From contig JBCBKL010000003.1 of NCBI GenBank assembly GCA_038521825.1, positions 1 to 64,000 of the forward strand: 64,000 bases of DNA, written 5' to 3'. This DNA comes from JBCBKL01 sp038521825 (lineage in GTDB: Bacteria > Pseudomonadota > Alphaproteobacteria > Rhodobacterales > Rhodobacteraceae). Positions 16,638 to 24,936 of this stretch are shown in pieces. The position numbers and the translations under genes are program-made. Every line of letters starts with the position of its first letter. Position 1 is the first letter of the stretch. Below the pieces are notes generated by a model, which was not told the origin of the DNA, ran no database searches, and was given only the letters and a program-made list of their open reading frames with translations.

Positions 16638-18092
16638 ATGGATGTCGTTCTTCTTTTCTCGATGGTGATCGGGCTGCTGTTAATCGGTGTCCCGATCGCG
16701 GTTTCGCTGGGCCTCTCATCGACGCTGTTCTTGCTGGTCTATTCGGACACTTCGCTGGGGTCGATCGCTCAGAGTTTTTATCAGGCGATGGCGGGCCATT
16801 ATACGCTGCTGGCCATTCCGTTCTTCATCCTGGCCTCCAGCTTCATGTCGACGGGCGGGGTTGCCCGGCGGATCATCCGGTTCTCTATTGCTTGCGTAGG
16901 ACACCTGCGGGGCGGGTTGGCCATCGCCGGTGTCTTTGCCTGTATGCTTTTTGCCGCTCTGTCGGGGTCGTCGCCCGCGACCGTGGTCGCGATCGGGACG
17001 ATCGTCATCGCCGCCATGAAGCAGGCCGGCTATTCGAAAGATTTCGCGGCCGGTGTGATCTGTAACGCGGGGACCCTAGGAATCCTGATCCCGCCGTCCA
17101 TCGTCATGGTCGTCTATGCCTCGGCCACGGACGTATCGGTTGGGCGTATGTTCCTGGCGGGTGTATTTCCCGGTCTGATCGCCGGTCTGATGCTGATGGT
17201 AACGATCTACATCATGGCCGTGCTGCGCAACATGCCCAAGGGCGAGTGGCTGGGCTGGGGCGAGATATTTGCCTCATTCCGTGACGCGTTCTGGGGTCTG
17301 ATGCTGATCGGGATCATTATGGTCGGCATCTACGGAATACCCGGTGTGACGGGAGCGATCTTTACCCCGACCGAGGCTGCGGCTGTCGCATCTGTCTATG
17401 CCTTCATCATCGCGATGTTCGTCTATCGTGACATCGGGCCGCTGAAGGCCGGGACACCCTCGACCGTCATGGGTGGTGAACCGGCAGCGGGGACCTTGTC
17501 GGCCGCCGCAGTGCCAGAGGCTCGCCCGTCTAACCTGTTTCAAAAACCATGGGCGCTGGTGACGGCCTTTGTGCACCCGGATACCAAGAATACGCTCTTC
17601 GAGGCTGGCAAGCTGACCATCACCCTGATGTTCATTATCGCGAATGCGTTGATCCTGAAGCACGTCCTTACCGATGAGCAGATCCCGCAGAGCATCGCGG
17701 CGGCGATGCTGGATGCGGGGCTGGGTCCGGTCATGTTCCTCGTGATCGTCAACGTCATTCTTCTGATTGGCGGGCAGTTCATGGAGCCGTCCGGCCTAAT
17801 CGTCATCGTCGCACCCCTAGTGTTCCCGATTGCGATCGAGCTGGGCATCGACCCGATCCACCTGGGCATCATTATGGTCGTGAACATGGAAATCGGGATG
17901 ATCACACCGCCGGTCGGTCTGAATCTCTTTGTCACCTCCGGCGTGGCGGGCATGTCGATGATGCGGGTCGTTCGGGCGGCGCTGCCATTCCTGGGCGTTC
18001 TCTTCATCTTTCTTATAATGATCACTTACATCCCGGCGATTTCGACGTGGCTACCGACGACGATCATGGGGCCAGAGATCATAACCAATTAG
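16638..18092 (+). CDS. dctM: TRAP transporter large permease
   Basis: This 484-residue integral membrane protein with about 12 hydrophobic segments is the sodium-coupled translocation subunit for C4-dicarboxylates. Family blocks are visible: the N-terminal GLLLIGVPIAVSLGLSS, the FAALSGSSPATVVAIGTI motif, GTLGILIPPSIVMVVYA and, near the end, MVVNMEIGMITPPVGLNLFV. A cytoplasmic insert of about 90 residues (near GPLKAGTPSTVMGG to LFQKPWALVTAFVHPD) makes it longer than the ~430-residue norm; such inserts occur in dicarboxylate DctM proteins. With dctP and dctQ it forms the transporter controlled by DctB/DctD. Confidence 0.94.
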   Translation: MDVVLLFSMVIGLLLIGVPIAVSLGLSSTLFLLVYSDTSLGSIAQSFYQAMAGHYTLLAIPFFILASSFMSTGGVARRIIRFSIACVGHLRGGLAIAGVFACMLFAALSGSSPATVVAIGTIVIAAMKQAGYSKDFAAGVICNAGTLGILIPPSIVMVVYASATDVSVGRMFLAGVFPGLIAGLMLMVTIYIMAVLRNMPKGEWLGWGEIFASFRDAFWGLMLIGIIMVGIYGIPGVTGAIFTPTEAAAVASVYAFIIAMFVYRDIGPLKAGTPSTVMGGEPAAGTLSAAAVPEARPSNLFQKPWALVTAFVHPDTKNTLFEAGKLTITLMFIIANALILKHVLTDEQIPQSIAAAMLDAGLGPVMFLVIVNVILLIGGQFMEPSGLIVIVAPLVFPIAIELGIDPIHLGIIMVVNMEIGMITPPVGLNLFVTSGVAGMSMMRVVRAALPFLGVLFIFLIMITYIPAISTWLPTTIMGPEIITN

Positions 18093-18103
18093 AGCAGCGG
18101 GGA

Positions 18104-18119
18104 GGGGGCTCTGACCCCC
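18104..18119 (+). terminator. Possible hairpin after dctM
   Basis: A short GGGGG-CTCTGA-CCCCC hairpin follows the dctM stop by 11 bp. It lacks a T tract, so it may be a transcript end or stabiliser rather than a full intrinsic terminator. Confidence 0.35.
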
Positions 18120-18259
18120 AAGGAACCCCAGTGAACTCTATAATGGCGGGATGTGGTCTGACTGCTGGTTGGCCGTGGGTCTTATGTGGAAGACAATGCG
18201 AGTTTGTAAAAGCCCGCCCTTGGTCGATGGTGCAAGGTGCCAGGTCCTTTCAAGGGAAA

Positions 18260-18283
18260 GGGCCCCTCGAAACGAAGGGGCCC
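18260..18283 (-). terminator. Rho-independent terminator of the lectin/pore-former gene
   Basis: An 8-bp perfect stem (GGGCCCCT / AGGGGCCC) with an 8-nt loop is followed, on the minus strand, by TTTCCCTT. It lies 25 bp past the stop codon of the gene at 18308-19222. Confidence 0.7.
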
Positions 18284-18307
18284 AAACCACGAGTTCAATA
18301 TAGCAAT

Positions 18308-19222
18308 TTACGCCGGCTCGAGCGCGGAAAACCGCTCGTAGCCGTAGCACTGGTCTGCCATGTAGGGCAGGTGCAGTGGCAGTGTGCCAGTCATGTCATA
18401 GAGGGCCTGCTTGATGACCGCGTCCCCAGACACCGGCGCCGACACGATCGAAGGTTCTGAGGTGGGGAAGAACCAGACCGTCCCGTCGCTGGCCCGGAAG
18501 GCGTCCATCCGCACCACCTCAAGCCCAACATGACCAGCTGGCGGTGCGTATGTCAGACGTTCGCTGTTGATCGTCTCGGTTTCAACCTGCTCGCTGAACT
18601 CATTTTGGGTGGTCACGCTCAGACCGAAGGTCATACTGGCCTTTGCGGTGAATTCGCCGATTGCGGCACTGCTTTCAGTCGTCTGCTGGATGCTCGTCAC
18701 AGTTTCGATAAAGAGCCGCGAGGCCTGCATTTTTGACACTCGGCTGGATTCGAAGCTTTCAAACGTTTGGCCCTGGGGGATGACGCTTGTCACTGCGATC
18801 GCGCCCGTCTCGATCAATCCAGATTCTTTGTAGTCCGCAATATAGCGCGCACGCAGCTTGAACAGCATATGGCCGCCGTTGCCACCGAGGCCGATGATCC
18901 GGACACCTTCCAGTTTCGTTGTTGGTCCTTTCAGGGTGCCTGCCTTGAGTTTCCGACCAATGCTTGTTGACAGCTCAAGTCCGCGGATCCGGGTTTCCTT
19001 TTTCTTACTGTCGTAGCTCTCATAGACGACCAATCGGTTGATGTACTCATCCTGCTGCATATCGAGCACGAGCGTTTCCTTACCCTGCAAATCGCCATAG
19101 CGTTCGCCGTTGAGCAGGATGGCCTCCACCATGTCTGTGGCGCGAAAGCCGATGGAGTGAATAGCTTGAATGTCGAAGTCGTCGCCGTGGTCACCGCCGA
19201 TGGCGATAGTCTGAATAGTCAT
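18308..19222 (-). CDS. Jacalin-like lectin domain fused to a putative aerolysin-type pore-forming module
   Basis: This 304-residue protein has no signal peptide. Residues ~5-128 follow the jacalin-type beta-prism pattern: GGDHGDDFD (9-17), IHSIGF, an ILLNGERYGDLQGKE block, DEYINRLVVYES, LELSTSIGRKLKAG and IIGLGGNGGHMLFKLRARY. Residues ~139-260 look like the elongated beta module of aerolysin/natterin-like proteins. They include a Ser/Thr-rich stretch with alternating polarity (180-216, around SSAAIGEFTAKASMTFGLSV) that could be the membrane hairpin, then the strand-turn APPAGHVGLEVVRM. The start at ATG 19222 follows GGAG by 9 nt. Carbohydrate-directed pore formation is inference; a non-toxic lectin is the main alternative. 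It is monocistronic, with its own terminator. Confidence 0.6.
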   Translation of the reverse strand: MTIQTIAIGGDHGDDFDIQAIHSIGFRATDMVEAILLNGERYGDLQGKETLVLDMQQDEYINRLVVYESYDSKKKETRIRGLELSTSIGRKLKAGTLKGPTTKLEGVRIIGLGGNGGHMLFKLRARYIADYKESGLIETGAIAVTSVIPQGQTFESFESSRVSKMQASRLFIETVTSIQQTTESSAAIGEFTAKASMTFGLSVTTQNEFSEQVETETINSERLTYAPPAGHVGLEVVRMDAFRASDGTVWFFPTSEPSIVSAPVSGDAVIKQALYDMTGTLPLHLPYMADQCYGYERFSALEPA

Positions 19223-19482
19223 CTTGAATGGCTCCATTTCCTGTAGTGGCGTTCCAGTTTCCCAAGGGCCGACATCGCGTCGACCTTGCGAATGGGTTAC
19301 GCCTGAGGGGCTGGAGTTATTCTCGCTTTGCGAGAACTTTTTTGCCTTTAGGGAGTGTTGAAGTGACTTCGTGGTCGTTGTCCAAAGCGTCAGCGTGACA
19401 ACTGGCCCTTGGTACAGATGCCGGGAATTCATCCATCATCCGGAAAGCCGACCAAACCTCTTTGCGGCCTTGCCCAAAGGTA
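19223..19482. promoter_or_regulatory. Upstream region of the lectin/pore-former gene, with a hairpin
   Basis: These 260 bp separate tpiA from the lectin gene. The only clear element is TTCTCGC-TTT-GCGAGAA at 19320-19336, followed on the plus strand by CTTTTTT (19337-19343). It has the form of a plus-strand intrinsic terminator, but no plus-strand gene precedes it. It could instead be a palindromic operator about 100 bp before the lectin start. No other gene is evident; the open minus-strand frame here lacks coding character. Confidence 0.45.
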
Positions 19483-20229
19483 TCATGCGTTCGCCAAGGC
19501 CATCACGATCGGTGCAAAGTCTGCGGCCTTGAGTGACGCGCCCCCAACCAGTGCGCCATCGACGTTTTCGGCGGTAAAGATCTCGGTGGCGTTGGCGGCC
19601 TTGACCGATCCACCATAGAGCAGGCTGAATGTTGCCCCGATCTCACCGAACCGGCTTACCAGAGTCTCCCGGATAAAGTCGTGCACCTCGATGATCTGGT
19701 CCAGCGTTGCCACCTTGCCAGTGCCGATGGCCCAGATTGGTTCGTATGCGATGACGAGCGTGTCTGGGGATGCTACATCTGGCACCGATTGGGCCAATTG
19801 GCTGCCGATCACATCGAGTGTTTTGCCGGCCTCTCTCTGATCGAGGCTTTCGCCGATGCAGAGGATCGCCACAAGGCCCGCAGCCCACGCCGCTTCGGTC
19901 TTGGCATGCACAACTGCATCGGTTTCGCCGTGATCTGCGCGTCGTTCGGAATGGCCGACGATGGCATGCGACCCACCGGCATCGGCAATCATCTCAGCCG
20001 CGATATCGCCGGTATGGGCACCGCTGGCCGCACTATGGCAATCCTGCGCGCCGATCCCGATGCCGGTGTCGCTGGTCGCCTCGACGGCGGGAAAGATCAG
20101 CGTCGCGGGCGGGCAGATCACTACGTCTGGCCCGCCTTCCCCGATCAGCTCCGCGAGAATGGTCAGTTCGGCCAGCGCGTCGCGTGTGCCATTCATCTTC
20201 CAATTGCCAGCCGCCAGTTTCCGCCGCAT
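19483..20229 (-). CDS. tpiA: Triosephosphate isomerase
   Basis: This enzyme interconverts dihydroxyacetone phosphate and glyceraldehyde 3-phosphate in glycolysis and gluconeogenesis. The 248-residue TIM barrel has all signature residues: Lys in GNWKMN near residue 12, the electrophilic His in VGHSERR, the catalytic Glu in AYEPIWAIGTG, the phosphate-binding LLYGGSVKAANA and the final GALVGGASL loop. It is of normal length with ATG at 20229, and appears to be transcribed alone. Confidence 0.97.
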   Translation of the reverse strand: MRRKLAAGNWKMNGTRDALAELTILAELIGEGGPDVVICPPATLIFPAVEATSDTGIGIGAQDCHSAASGAHTGDIAAEMIADAGGSHAIVGHSERRADHGETDAVVHAKTEAAWAAGLVAILCIGESLDQREAGKTLDVIGSQLAQSVPDVASPDTLVIAYEPIWAIGTGKVATLDQIIEVHDFIRETLVSRFGEIGATFSLLYGGSVKAANATEIFTAENVDGALVGGASLKAADFAPIVMALANA

Positions 20230-20304
20230 CGATCCCTCCTTGGTATTTGGATCTGCCTAGCATCGGGCGCGCGGTTCCGCTAGGCGGCAACGGTTATGCG
20301 CGAT

Positions 20305-21108
20305 CTAACCGTCGATCCGCGCTGCCATAATGGCTATAGCCTGTTGATAAACCGTCGCGGCGTTCCAATGCTTGATCACTGCGAAGTTGGGCTGACCCTC
20401 CTGATACCCCTGGCCGGGTCTCCAGCCCTTCTGCCGCAGGAAGTTCGCGGTCGAGGCCAGTGCGTCCACCTGATTATAGAAGTCGACCCGCCCGTCGCCC
20501 GTGGCGTCGACGCCGTATTTCAATGCGTTCCCGGGCAAGAACTGGGTGTGCCCCAGCTCGCCATGTTTGGCGCCCTTGGTGGTTGATGTGATTGCGCCCT
20601 GATCCACCAACTTCAGCGCGCCGATGGCATGTGGTTGGAAGAATTCCGATCGTCTGCAATCAAAAGTCAGCGTGACGATGGCTGAGACGACCGAACTGTC
20701 CCCCATGAAGCCGCCAAACGCCGTTTCCATCCCGTGGATTGCAATCAAAACGCCGGACGGGACGCCGAATTGCCGTTCGAGAGCCGCGTAGAATTGTGGA
20801 TTTGTTGCCTTGCGCTGACGACCCTGTGCGACGATCGTCGATGCCCCGCGAACCTGCATGAATTTGTCGAGCGGATAGCGGAACGATTTCTGGTTGCGAT
20901 CCGCCGCTATGGTCCGGGTGGCGTATTGGGCGCGGGCCAGCGCATCGAGGCCTGGACGCTTGACGCCCGCGCGTTTTGCGACACGGGCAAAGTCGGATTT
21001 CCAGGCGTCAAAACCTGCGCTTGTATCGCCGCATGAGGAGGCAGCGGCGGTGTGTGCCGACAGGGCAAGCGCCGCCAATGCTACGGCGGATCGGGAGAAA
21101 AGGGACAT
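20305..21108 (-). CDS. Lytic murein transglycosylase, MltB-like
   Basis: This enzyme cleaves peptidoglycan glycan strands with formation of 1,6-anhydro-muramic acid. The 267-residue protein begins with a signal peptide (SLFSRSAVALAALALSAHTAAA). It shows the MltB/SLT_2 pattern FDAWKSDFARVAKRAGV, the catalytic Glu in HGMETAFGGFMG and QFLPGNALKYGVDATGDGRVDFYNQVDALASTANFLRQKGW. It is shorter than E. coli MltB and has no C-terminal peptidoglycan-binding domain. I start at ATG 21108 because it places the signal peptide at the N-terminus; the open frame continues 66 bp upstream. The product is periplasmic. Confidence 0.9.
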   Translation of the reverse strand: MSLFSRSAVALAALALSAHTAAASSCGDTSAGFDAWKSDFARVAKRAGVKRPGLDALARAQYATRTIAADRNQKSFRYPLDKFMQVRGASTIVAQGRQRKATNPQFYAALERQFGVPSGVLIAIHGMETAFGGFMGDSSVVSAIVTLTFDCRRSEFFQPHAIGALKLVDQGAITSTTKGAKHGELGHTQFLPGNALKYGVDATGDGRVDFYNQVDALASTANFLRQKGWRPGQGYQEGQPNFAVIKHWNAATVYQQAIAIMAARIDG

Positions 21109-21195
21109 TGCTGGCCTCGCGCGGGGACTGATCCTGCGGCGAGTATGACGGCTGCGCGCAGCCCGCGTAAACAATATCTTCTCTGACTGCGGGAA

Positions 21196-21438
21196 TTAGC
21201 TCAGCGTGCCGCCGTATTGCGTCAGAAAGAACATGATGGCAAAGGCCAGCCCTGCAAGAACGCAGAAGATGATGCTGAGCCACAGCCCGAGCGAGCTGCC
21301 GCTGCCGCGTGGTGCCGCGCTGCGCGCCGAAGACGCGGGCGCTGCATTGCCCATGGGGGCGGCCACAGCGACGTGCTGGCCCTTTGCTTCTGCTTCCAGC
21401 CGGGCCAGGCGCTCGGCAAATGCGTCTTTTCCGCTCAT
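21196..21438 (-). CDS. Small membrane protein of unknown function
   Basis: This 80-residue protein has a charged helical N-terminus (MSGKDAFAERLARLEAEAKG), an Ala/Pro/Ser-rich linker and one membrane segment near the C-terminus (SLGLWLSIIFCVLAGLAFAIMFFL). It is probably a single-pass inner-membrane protein. GAGG 6 nt before ATG 21438 favours this start over two upstream in-frame ATGs. The function is unknown; the downstream transglycosylase on the same strand gives no firm clue. Confidence 0.7.
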   Translation of the reverse strand: MSGKDAFAERLARLEAEAKGQHVAVAAPMGNAAPASSARSAAPRGSGSSLGLWLSIIFCVLAGLAFAIMFFLTQYGGTLS

Positions 21439-21609
21439 CGGATTCCTCATCTCATACCTGATGGTTAACCCGTTCATGGCGGCTCAAATGGGCGGAGGTG
21501 AGACGGATTCAGCGCCATTTCACGGCGGATTTATTCATACAGGTGGCACAAAGATGGCGGAATGCTGGCCGCTTGGGTGCCCCGCGAGGCTTGACCCATG
21601 TTCGCGGAG

Positions 21610-22764
21610 TTACTCCACTACACTGACGCTGGCGGGGTCGAAGTGGCGGGCGATGTTTGCGCCGCTTTCCGTGGACAGCAGGAATTGGATCCCGAGGTAA
21701 AGCAGAAGCAGAGAGCAGATTACCATCAACTTGGGCGCGGCACGGCGCAGGGCAGACGGTTGCGGCTCGCCCTCGTGAACAAGTTTGAGATGTTCGTCGC
21801 CCCCGGTATCCTTCGCAACTGTTGTCCCCGCCGGTCCAGTCTCGATCCGCTCAAGACGCTGTGCGAAGTCGGGCGAGGGCACGGTGCCCGGCGCGGGTAT
21901 GGGGCTGATGATGCGCGAATGTTGGCGCGGTACGTATTTGCCAAGGCAGATCCGGCCGGTCGCGTCGCGCGCATCGGGGGGTTCGTGCCGCACGCGGAAC
22001 GTTTCGCCGCCCTTGGTTTCGAGCACCGTCCCATGGGCCAATTCAATCCGTCCGGCTTGGTGTGCAAGCAGCACGGAGGCCGCGATCCGCCGTTTGCGTT
22101 CGAGCCCCAGCCCCTGAGCGTCGATGGCGAGGGTTTTGCCCAGAAATGGCATGCTGCCATCGACCCGAACGCCGGGCGCTCGACCGTCGCTGCGCAGCGG
22201 TTCAAGCCGAACCGTCAACGGCGTGGGCAGCACAAGACCTTCGGTTTCCAGCATTTCGTCTGGCGAAAACAGCATGTCTGATTGCCGCCATAGGATCAGG
22301 CGGGGAATGGCGATCTCCATAACCGCCATAACCGCCTCGAACAGAAGGCGCAGGCGGCGGTTGAGCGGGCTTAGCTCTTCGATCTTGTCGGATGACAGAA
22401 GTGGCTGGTCAAAGGTTTCGATCCGCATCGGTTCGTCGCCCACGACGATCTCGACATATCCGCGGTGGTTTTCGATCAGGCGGTCGTGGGTCTTCAGCCG
22501 GTCCGACGTTGCGCTGGCCATCCGCGGGCGGAGGAGCGCATCGGGTGAGATGCGATTTGCGACCCGCTTGAAACGGATCGGCGTCGCGCAGACAATGAGC
22601 TCGATCTCTTCGTCATTGCTATGAACCCGCGCATCATGACCCGTTTTCGCGAGGCGGGTGTTCAGCGCCTCGCACAAGGCCTTGGCGGTCAGGCGCGGGG
22701 CACGGCGAAACAACATGGAGGCAGCAGTCTGCACCTCCGGCAGCGGGGTCAGGGCAGCGGACAT
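21610..22764 (-). CDS. Unknown protein with a C-terminal membrane anchor
   Basis: I do not recognise the family of this 384-residue protein. It has no signal peptide. Most of it is a soluble, probably cytoplasmic domain (for example LLSSDKIEELSPLNRRLRLLFEAVMAVMEIAIPRLILWRQSDMLF). A charged linker of ~70 residues with a proline-rich piece (RIISPIPAPGTVPSPDF) follows. A single C-terminal membrane segment (KLMVICSLLLLYLGIQFLL) makes it a tail-anchored-like protein. Codon use looks native and the frame is complete. It stands alone between an 80-residue membrane protein and glnA. Confidence 0.75.
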   Translation of the reverse strand: MSAALTPLPEVQTAASMLFRRAPRLTAKALCEALNTRLAKTGHDARVHSNDEEIELIVCATPIRFKRVANRISPDALLRPRMASATSDRLKTHDRLIENHRGYVEIVVGDEPMRIETFDQPLLSSDKIEELSPLNRRLRLLFEAVMAVMEIAIPRLILWRQSDMLFSPDEMLETEGLVLPTPLTVRLEPLRSDGRAPGVRVDGSMPFLGKTLAIDAQGLGLERKRRIAASVLLAHQAGRIELAHGTVLETKGGETFRVRHEPPDARDATGRICLGKYVPRQHSRIISPIPAPGTVPSPDFAQRLERIETGPAGTTVAKDTGGDEHLKLVHEGEPQPSALRRAAPKLMVICSLLLLYLGIQFLLSTESGANIARHFDPASVSVVE

Positions 22765-22928
22765 CGGGTACTCTTGAACTCTTTACTACGAGCATCATCT
22801 AGCCAGCCCATTTCGTCCAAATAAGGGCGCTGGCGCGAAAAAAGCAGTGCCATTTGGTGTGCATCGCTACCCTGACGGACAGTGCTGCGCCGTGGAGTTG
22901 AATTTTCCCATTGGAAGTATGAAAGAAA

Positions 22929-22955
22929 AAGGGCGCCCCGGATGGAGCGCCCCCT
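22929..22955 (-). terminator. Rho-independent terminator after glnA
   Basis: On the minus strand, a GC hairpin with arms GGGCGC and GCGCCC is followed by TTTTTCTTTC. It lies about 25 bp beyond the glnA stop codon and ends the glnB-glnA transcript. Confidence 0.75.
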
Positions 22956-22977
22956 TGTGATCTGCCTGGCGTGAGCC

Positions 22978-24381
22978 CTAGCAGCTGTAGTAGAGTTGGA
23001 ATTCCACCGGGTGCGGCGTGTGTTCATACGCCTCGATCTCCTCCATTTTCAGCTCAATATAGCCCTCGATCTGGTCGCGGGTGAACACATCACCGGCAAG
23101 CAGAAAGTCCATGTCGGCCTCCAGCTCTTCGACCGCTTCGCGCAGCGATGCGCAGACCGTCGGGATGCCAGCCAGCTCTTCGGCGGGCAGGTCGTAGAGG
23201 TTTTTGTCCATCGCCTCGCCCGGATGGATCTTGTTCTGGATGCCGTCGAGACCGGCCATCAGCAGAGCGGCGAAACACAGATAGGGATTCGCCGACGGGT
23301 CGGGGAAGCGCGCCTCGACGCGCTTGGCCTTGGGGCTTTCCGTCCATGGGATACGGACGCAGCCCGAACGGTTGCGGGCCGAATATGCGCGAAGAACGGG
23401 GGCCTCGAACCCCGGGATCAGACGCTTGTACGAGTTCGTCGCGGGGTTGGTGAACGCGTTCAGTGCCTTGGCGTGCTTGAGGATGCCGCCGATGAACCAC
23501 AACGCTTCGTCCGAAAGATCCGCGTACTTGTCACCGGCGAAAAGCGGTTTGTCGTCTTTCCAGATCGACATGTTGCAGTGCATCCCGGTGCCGTTGTCGC
23601 CGGCGATCGGCTTTGGCATAAAGGTCGCCGTCTTCCCGTAGGCGGCGGCCACATTGTGGATCACGTATTTGTACTTCTGCAGCTCGTCCGCCTGCTTGGT
23701 CAGGCTGCCGAAGACGAGGCCCAGCTCGTGCTGACAGGACGCCACTTCGTGGTGGTGCTTGTCGACATTCATGCCGATGCGTTTCATGGTCGACAGCATT
23801 TCCGAACGCAAGTCCATCGACTCGTCTACTGGGTTGACCGGGAAATAGCCGCCCTTGACGCCCGGGCGGTGGCCCATATTCCCCATCTCGTATTCGGTGT
23901 CGGAGTTCCACGACCCGTCCGTCGCGTCTACTTCGTAGGAGACCTTGTTGATCGAGTTCGAGAAGCGGACATCGTCAAAGAGGAAAAATTCGGCCTCCGG
24001 CCCGAAATAGGCCACGTCGCCGATGCCACTTGATTTCAAGTAGGCTTCGGCCTTTTCGGCTGTTGAACGGGGGTCGCGTTCGTATGCCTCGCCCGTGTCG
24101 GGTTCGATGATCGAGCAGTGCAGACAGATCGTCTTTTCCGCATAGAACGGATCAACATAGGCGCTGTCCTGATCCGGCATCAGTTTCATGTCCGATGCTT
24201 CGATCGATTTCCAGCCGGCGATCGAGGAGCCGTCGAACATGAACCCTTCTTCGAGGAAATCCTCGTCGACCAGGTCCGCCATAACGGTCACATGCTGCAA
24301 CTTGCCGCGAGGATCGGTGAAACGGATATCGACGTACTCCGCTTCTTCGTCCTTGATCAGATCAAGTACCTTGTTGCTCAT
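22978..24381 (-). CDS. glnA: Glutamine synthetase, type I
   Basis: This enzyme makes glutamine from glutamate, ammonia and ATP and is the central step of ammonium assimilation. The 467-residue subunit belongs to the dodecameric GSI class. It shows MFDGSSIAGWKSIEASDMKLMPD, the metal-ligand block AEFFLFDDV, the ATP-binding HHHEVASCQHELG, NGTGMHCNMSIWKD and RNRSGCVRIPW. The adenylylation-site tyrosine is in the context NLYDLPAEE. I start at ATG 24381 (MSNKVLDLIKDEEAEYVDIRFTD); the open frame upstream overlaps glnB and is not coding. glnB precedes it by 49 bp on the same strand, the usual alphaproteobacterial order. Confidence 0.97.
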   Translation of the reverse strand: MSNKVLDLIKDEEAEYVDIRFTDPRGKLQHVTVMADLVDEDFLEEGFMFDGSSIAGWKSIEASDMKLMPDQDSAYVDPFYAEKTICLHCSIIEPDTGEAYERDPRSTAEKAEAYLKSSGIGDVAYFGPEAEFFLFDDVRFSNSINKVSYEVDATDGSWNSDTEYEMGNMGHRPGVKGGYFPVNPVDESMDLRSEMLSTMKRIGMNVDKHHHEVASCQHELGLVFGSLTKQADELQKYKYVIHNVAAAYGKTATFMPKPIAGDNGTGMHCNMSIWKDDKPLFAGDKYADLSDEALWFIGGILKHAKALNAFTNPATNSYKRLIPGFEAPVLRAYSARNRSGCVRIPWTESPKAKRVEARFPDPSANPYLCFAALLMAGLDGIQNKIHPGEAMDKNLYDLPAEELAGIPTVCASLREAVEELEADMDFLLAGDVFTRDQIEGYIELKMEEIEAYEHTPHPVEFQLYYSC

Positions 24382-24430
24382 TCCAGTATCCTTCCTGTCT
24401 TGGAATTTAGGGTGTTCTTTTTGAGTGCGC

Positions 24431-24769
24431 CTAGAGTGCGTCGGAGCCGGTTTCGCCCGTACGAATGCGGATGGTCTGTTCGATCGAGCTGACGAAGATC
24501 TTGCCGTCGCCGATCTTTTCCGTCTTGGCCGCGTCGATAATGGCGTTGATCGCGCCGTCGACCTGGTCGTCATCAAGCACGACTTCAATTTTCACCTTGG
24601 GCAGGAAATCGACAACATATTCCGCACCGCGGTAGAGTTCGGTATGACCCTTCTGGCGGCCGAAGCCCTTGACCTCGATGACCGAAAGGCCCTGCACGCC
24701 GACCTCTTGCAAGGCTTCCTTGACCTCATCAAGCTTAAAGGGCTTGATGATCGCCTCGATCTTTTTCAT
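24431..24769 (-). CDS. glnB: Nitrogen regulatory protein P-II
   Basis: This 112-residue trimeric signal protein senses 2-oxoglutarate and ATP/ADP. In its family it controls glutamine synthetase adenylylation and NtrB. The uridylylated tyrosine is Tyr51 in the T-loop (YRGAEYVVDFLPKVK). The B-loop (AAKTEKIGDGKIFVSSIEQTIRIRTGE) carries the nucleotide-binding residues. It is the first gene of the glnBA operon, whose promoter lies in the 167-bp gap shared with the divergent nnr gene. Confidence 0.97.
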   Translation of the reverse strand: MKKIEAIIKPFKLDEVKEALQEVGVQGLSVIEVKGFGRQKGHTELYRGAEYVVDFLPKVKIEVVLDDDQVDGAINAIIDAAKTEKIGDGKIFVSSIEQTIRIRTGETGSDAL

Positions 24770-24936
24770 GGGAGTCCCTCCTGACGTCTTGGGCTAGGGA
24801 CAGAGCATTGGTGTCGGAGACCGTCCATTGGGCGCGGATGCGAATTGAATAGAGCGTCAGCCTGTGATCATTTGCTGATCAATTTGTGTGCGTGTTGCCT
24901 AATATATAGGCGGAAATGAATCGTGAGGTGAAGGGA

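Noticed and set aside
20305..21174. Longer start for the lytic transglycosylase at 21174
   Set aside because: It would put 22 Arg-rich residues before an obvious signal peptide. ATG 21108 fits export better.
22978..24588. Glutamine synthetase start at 24588
   Set aside because: The extra 69 residues overlap glnB and are low-complexity. Homologues start at the Met encoded at 24381.
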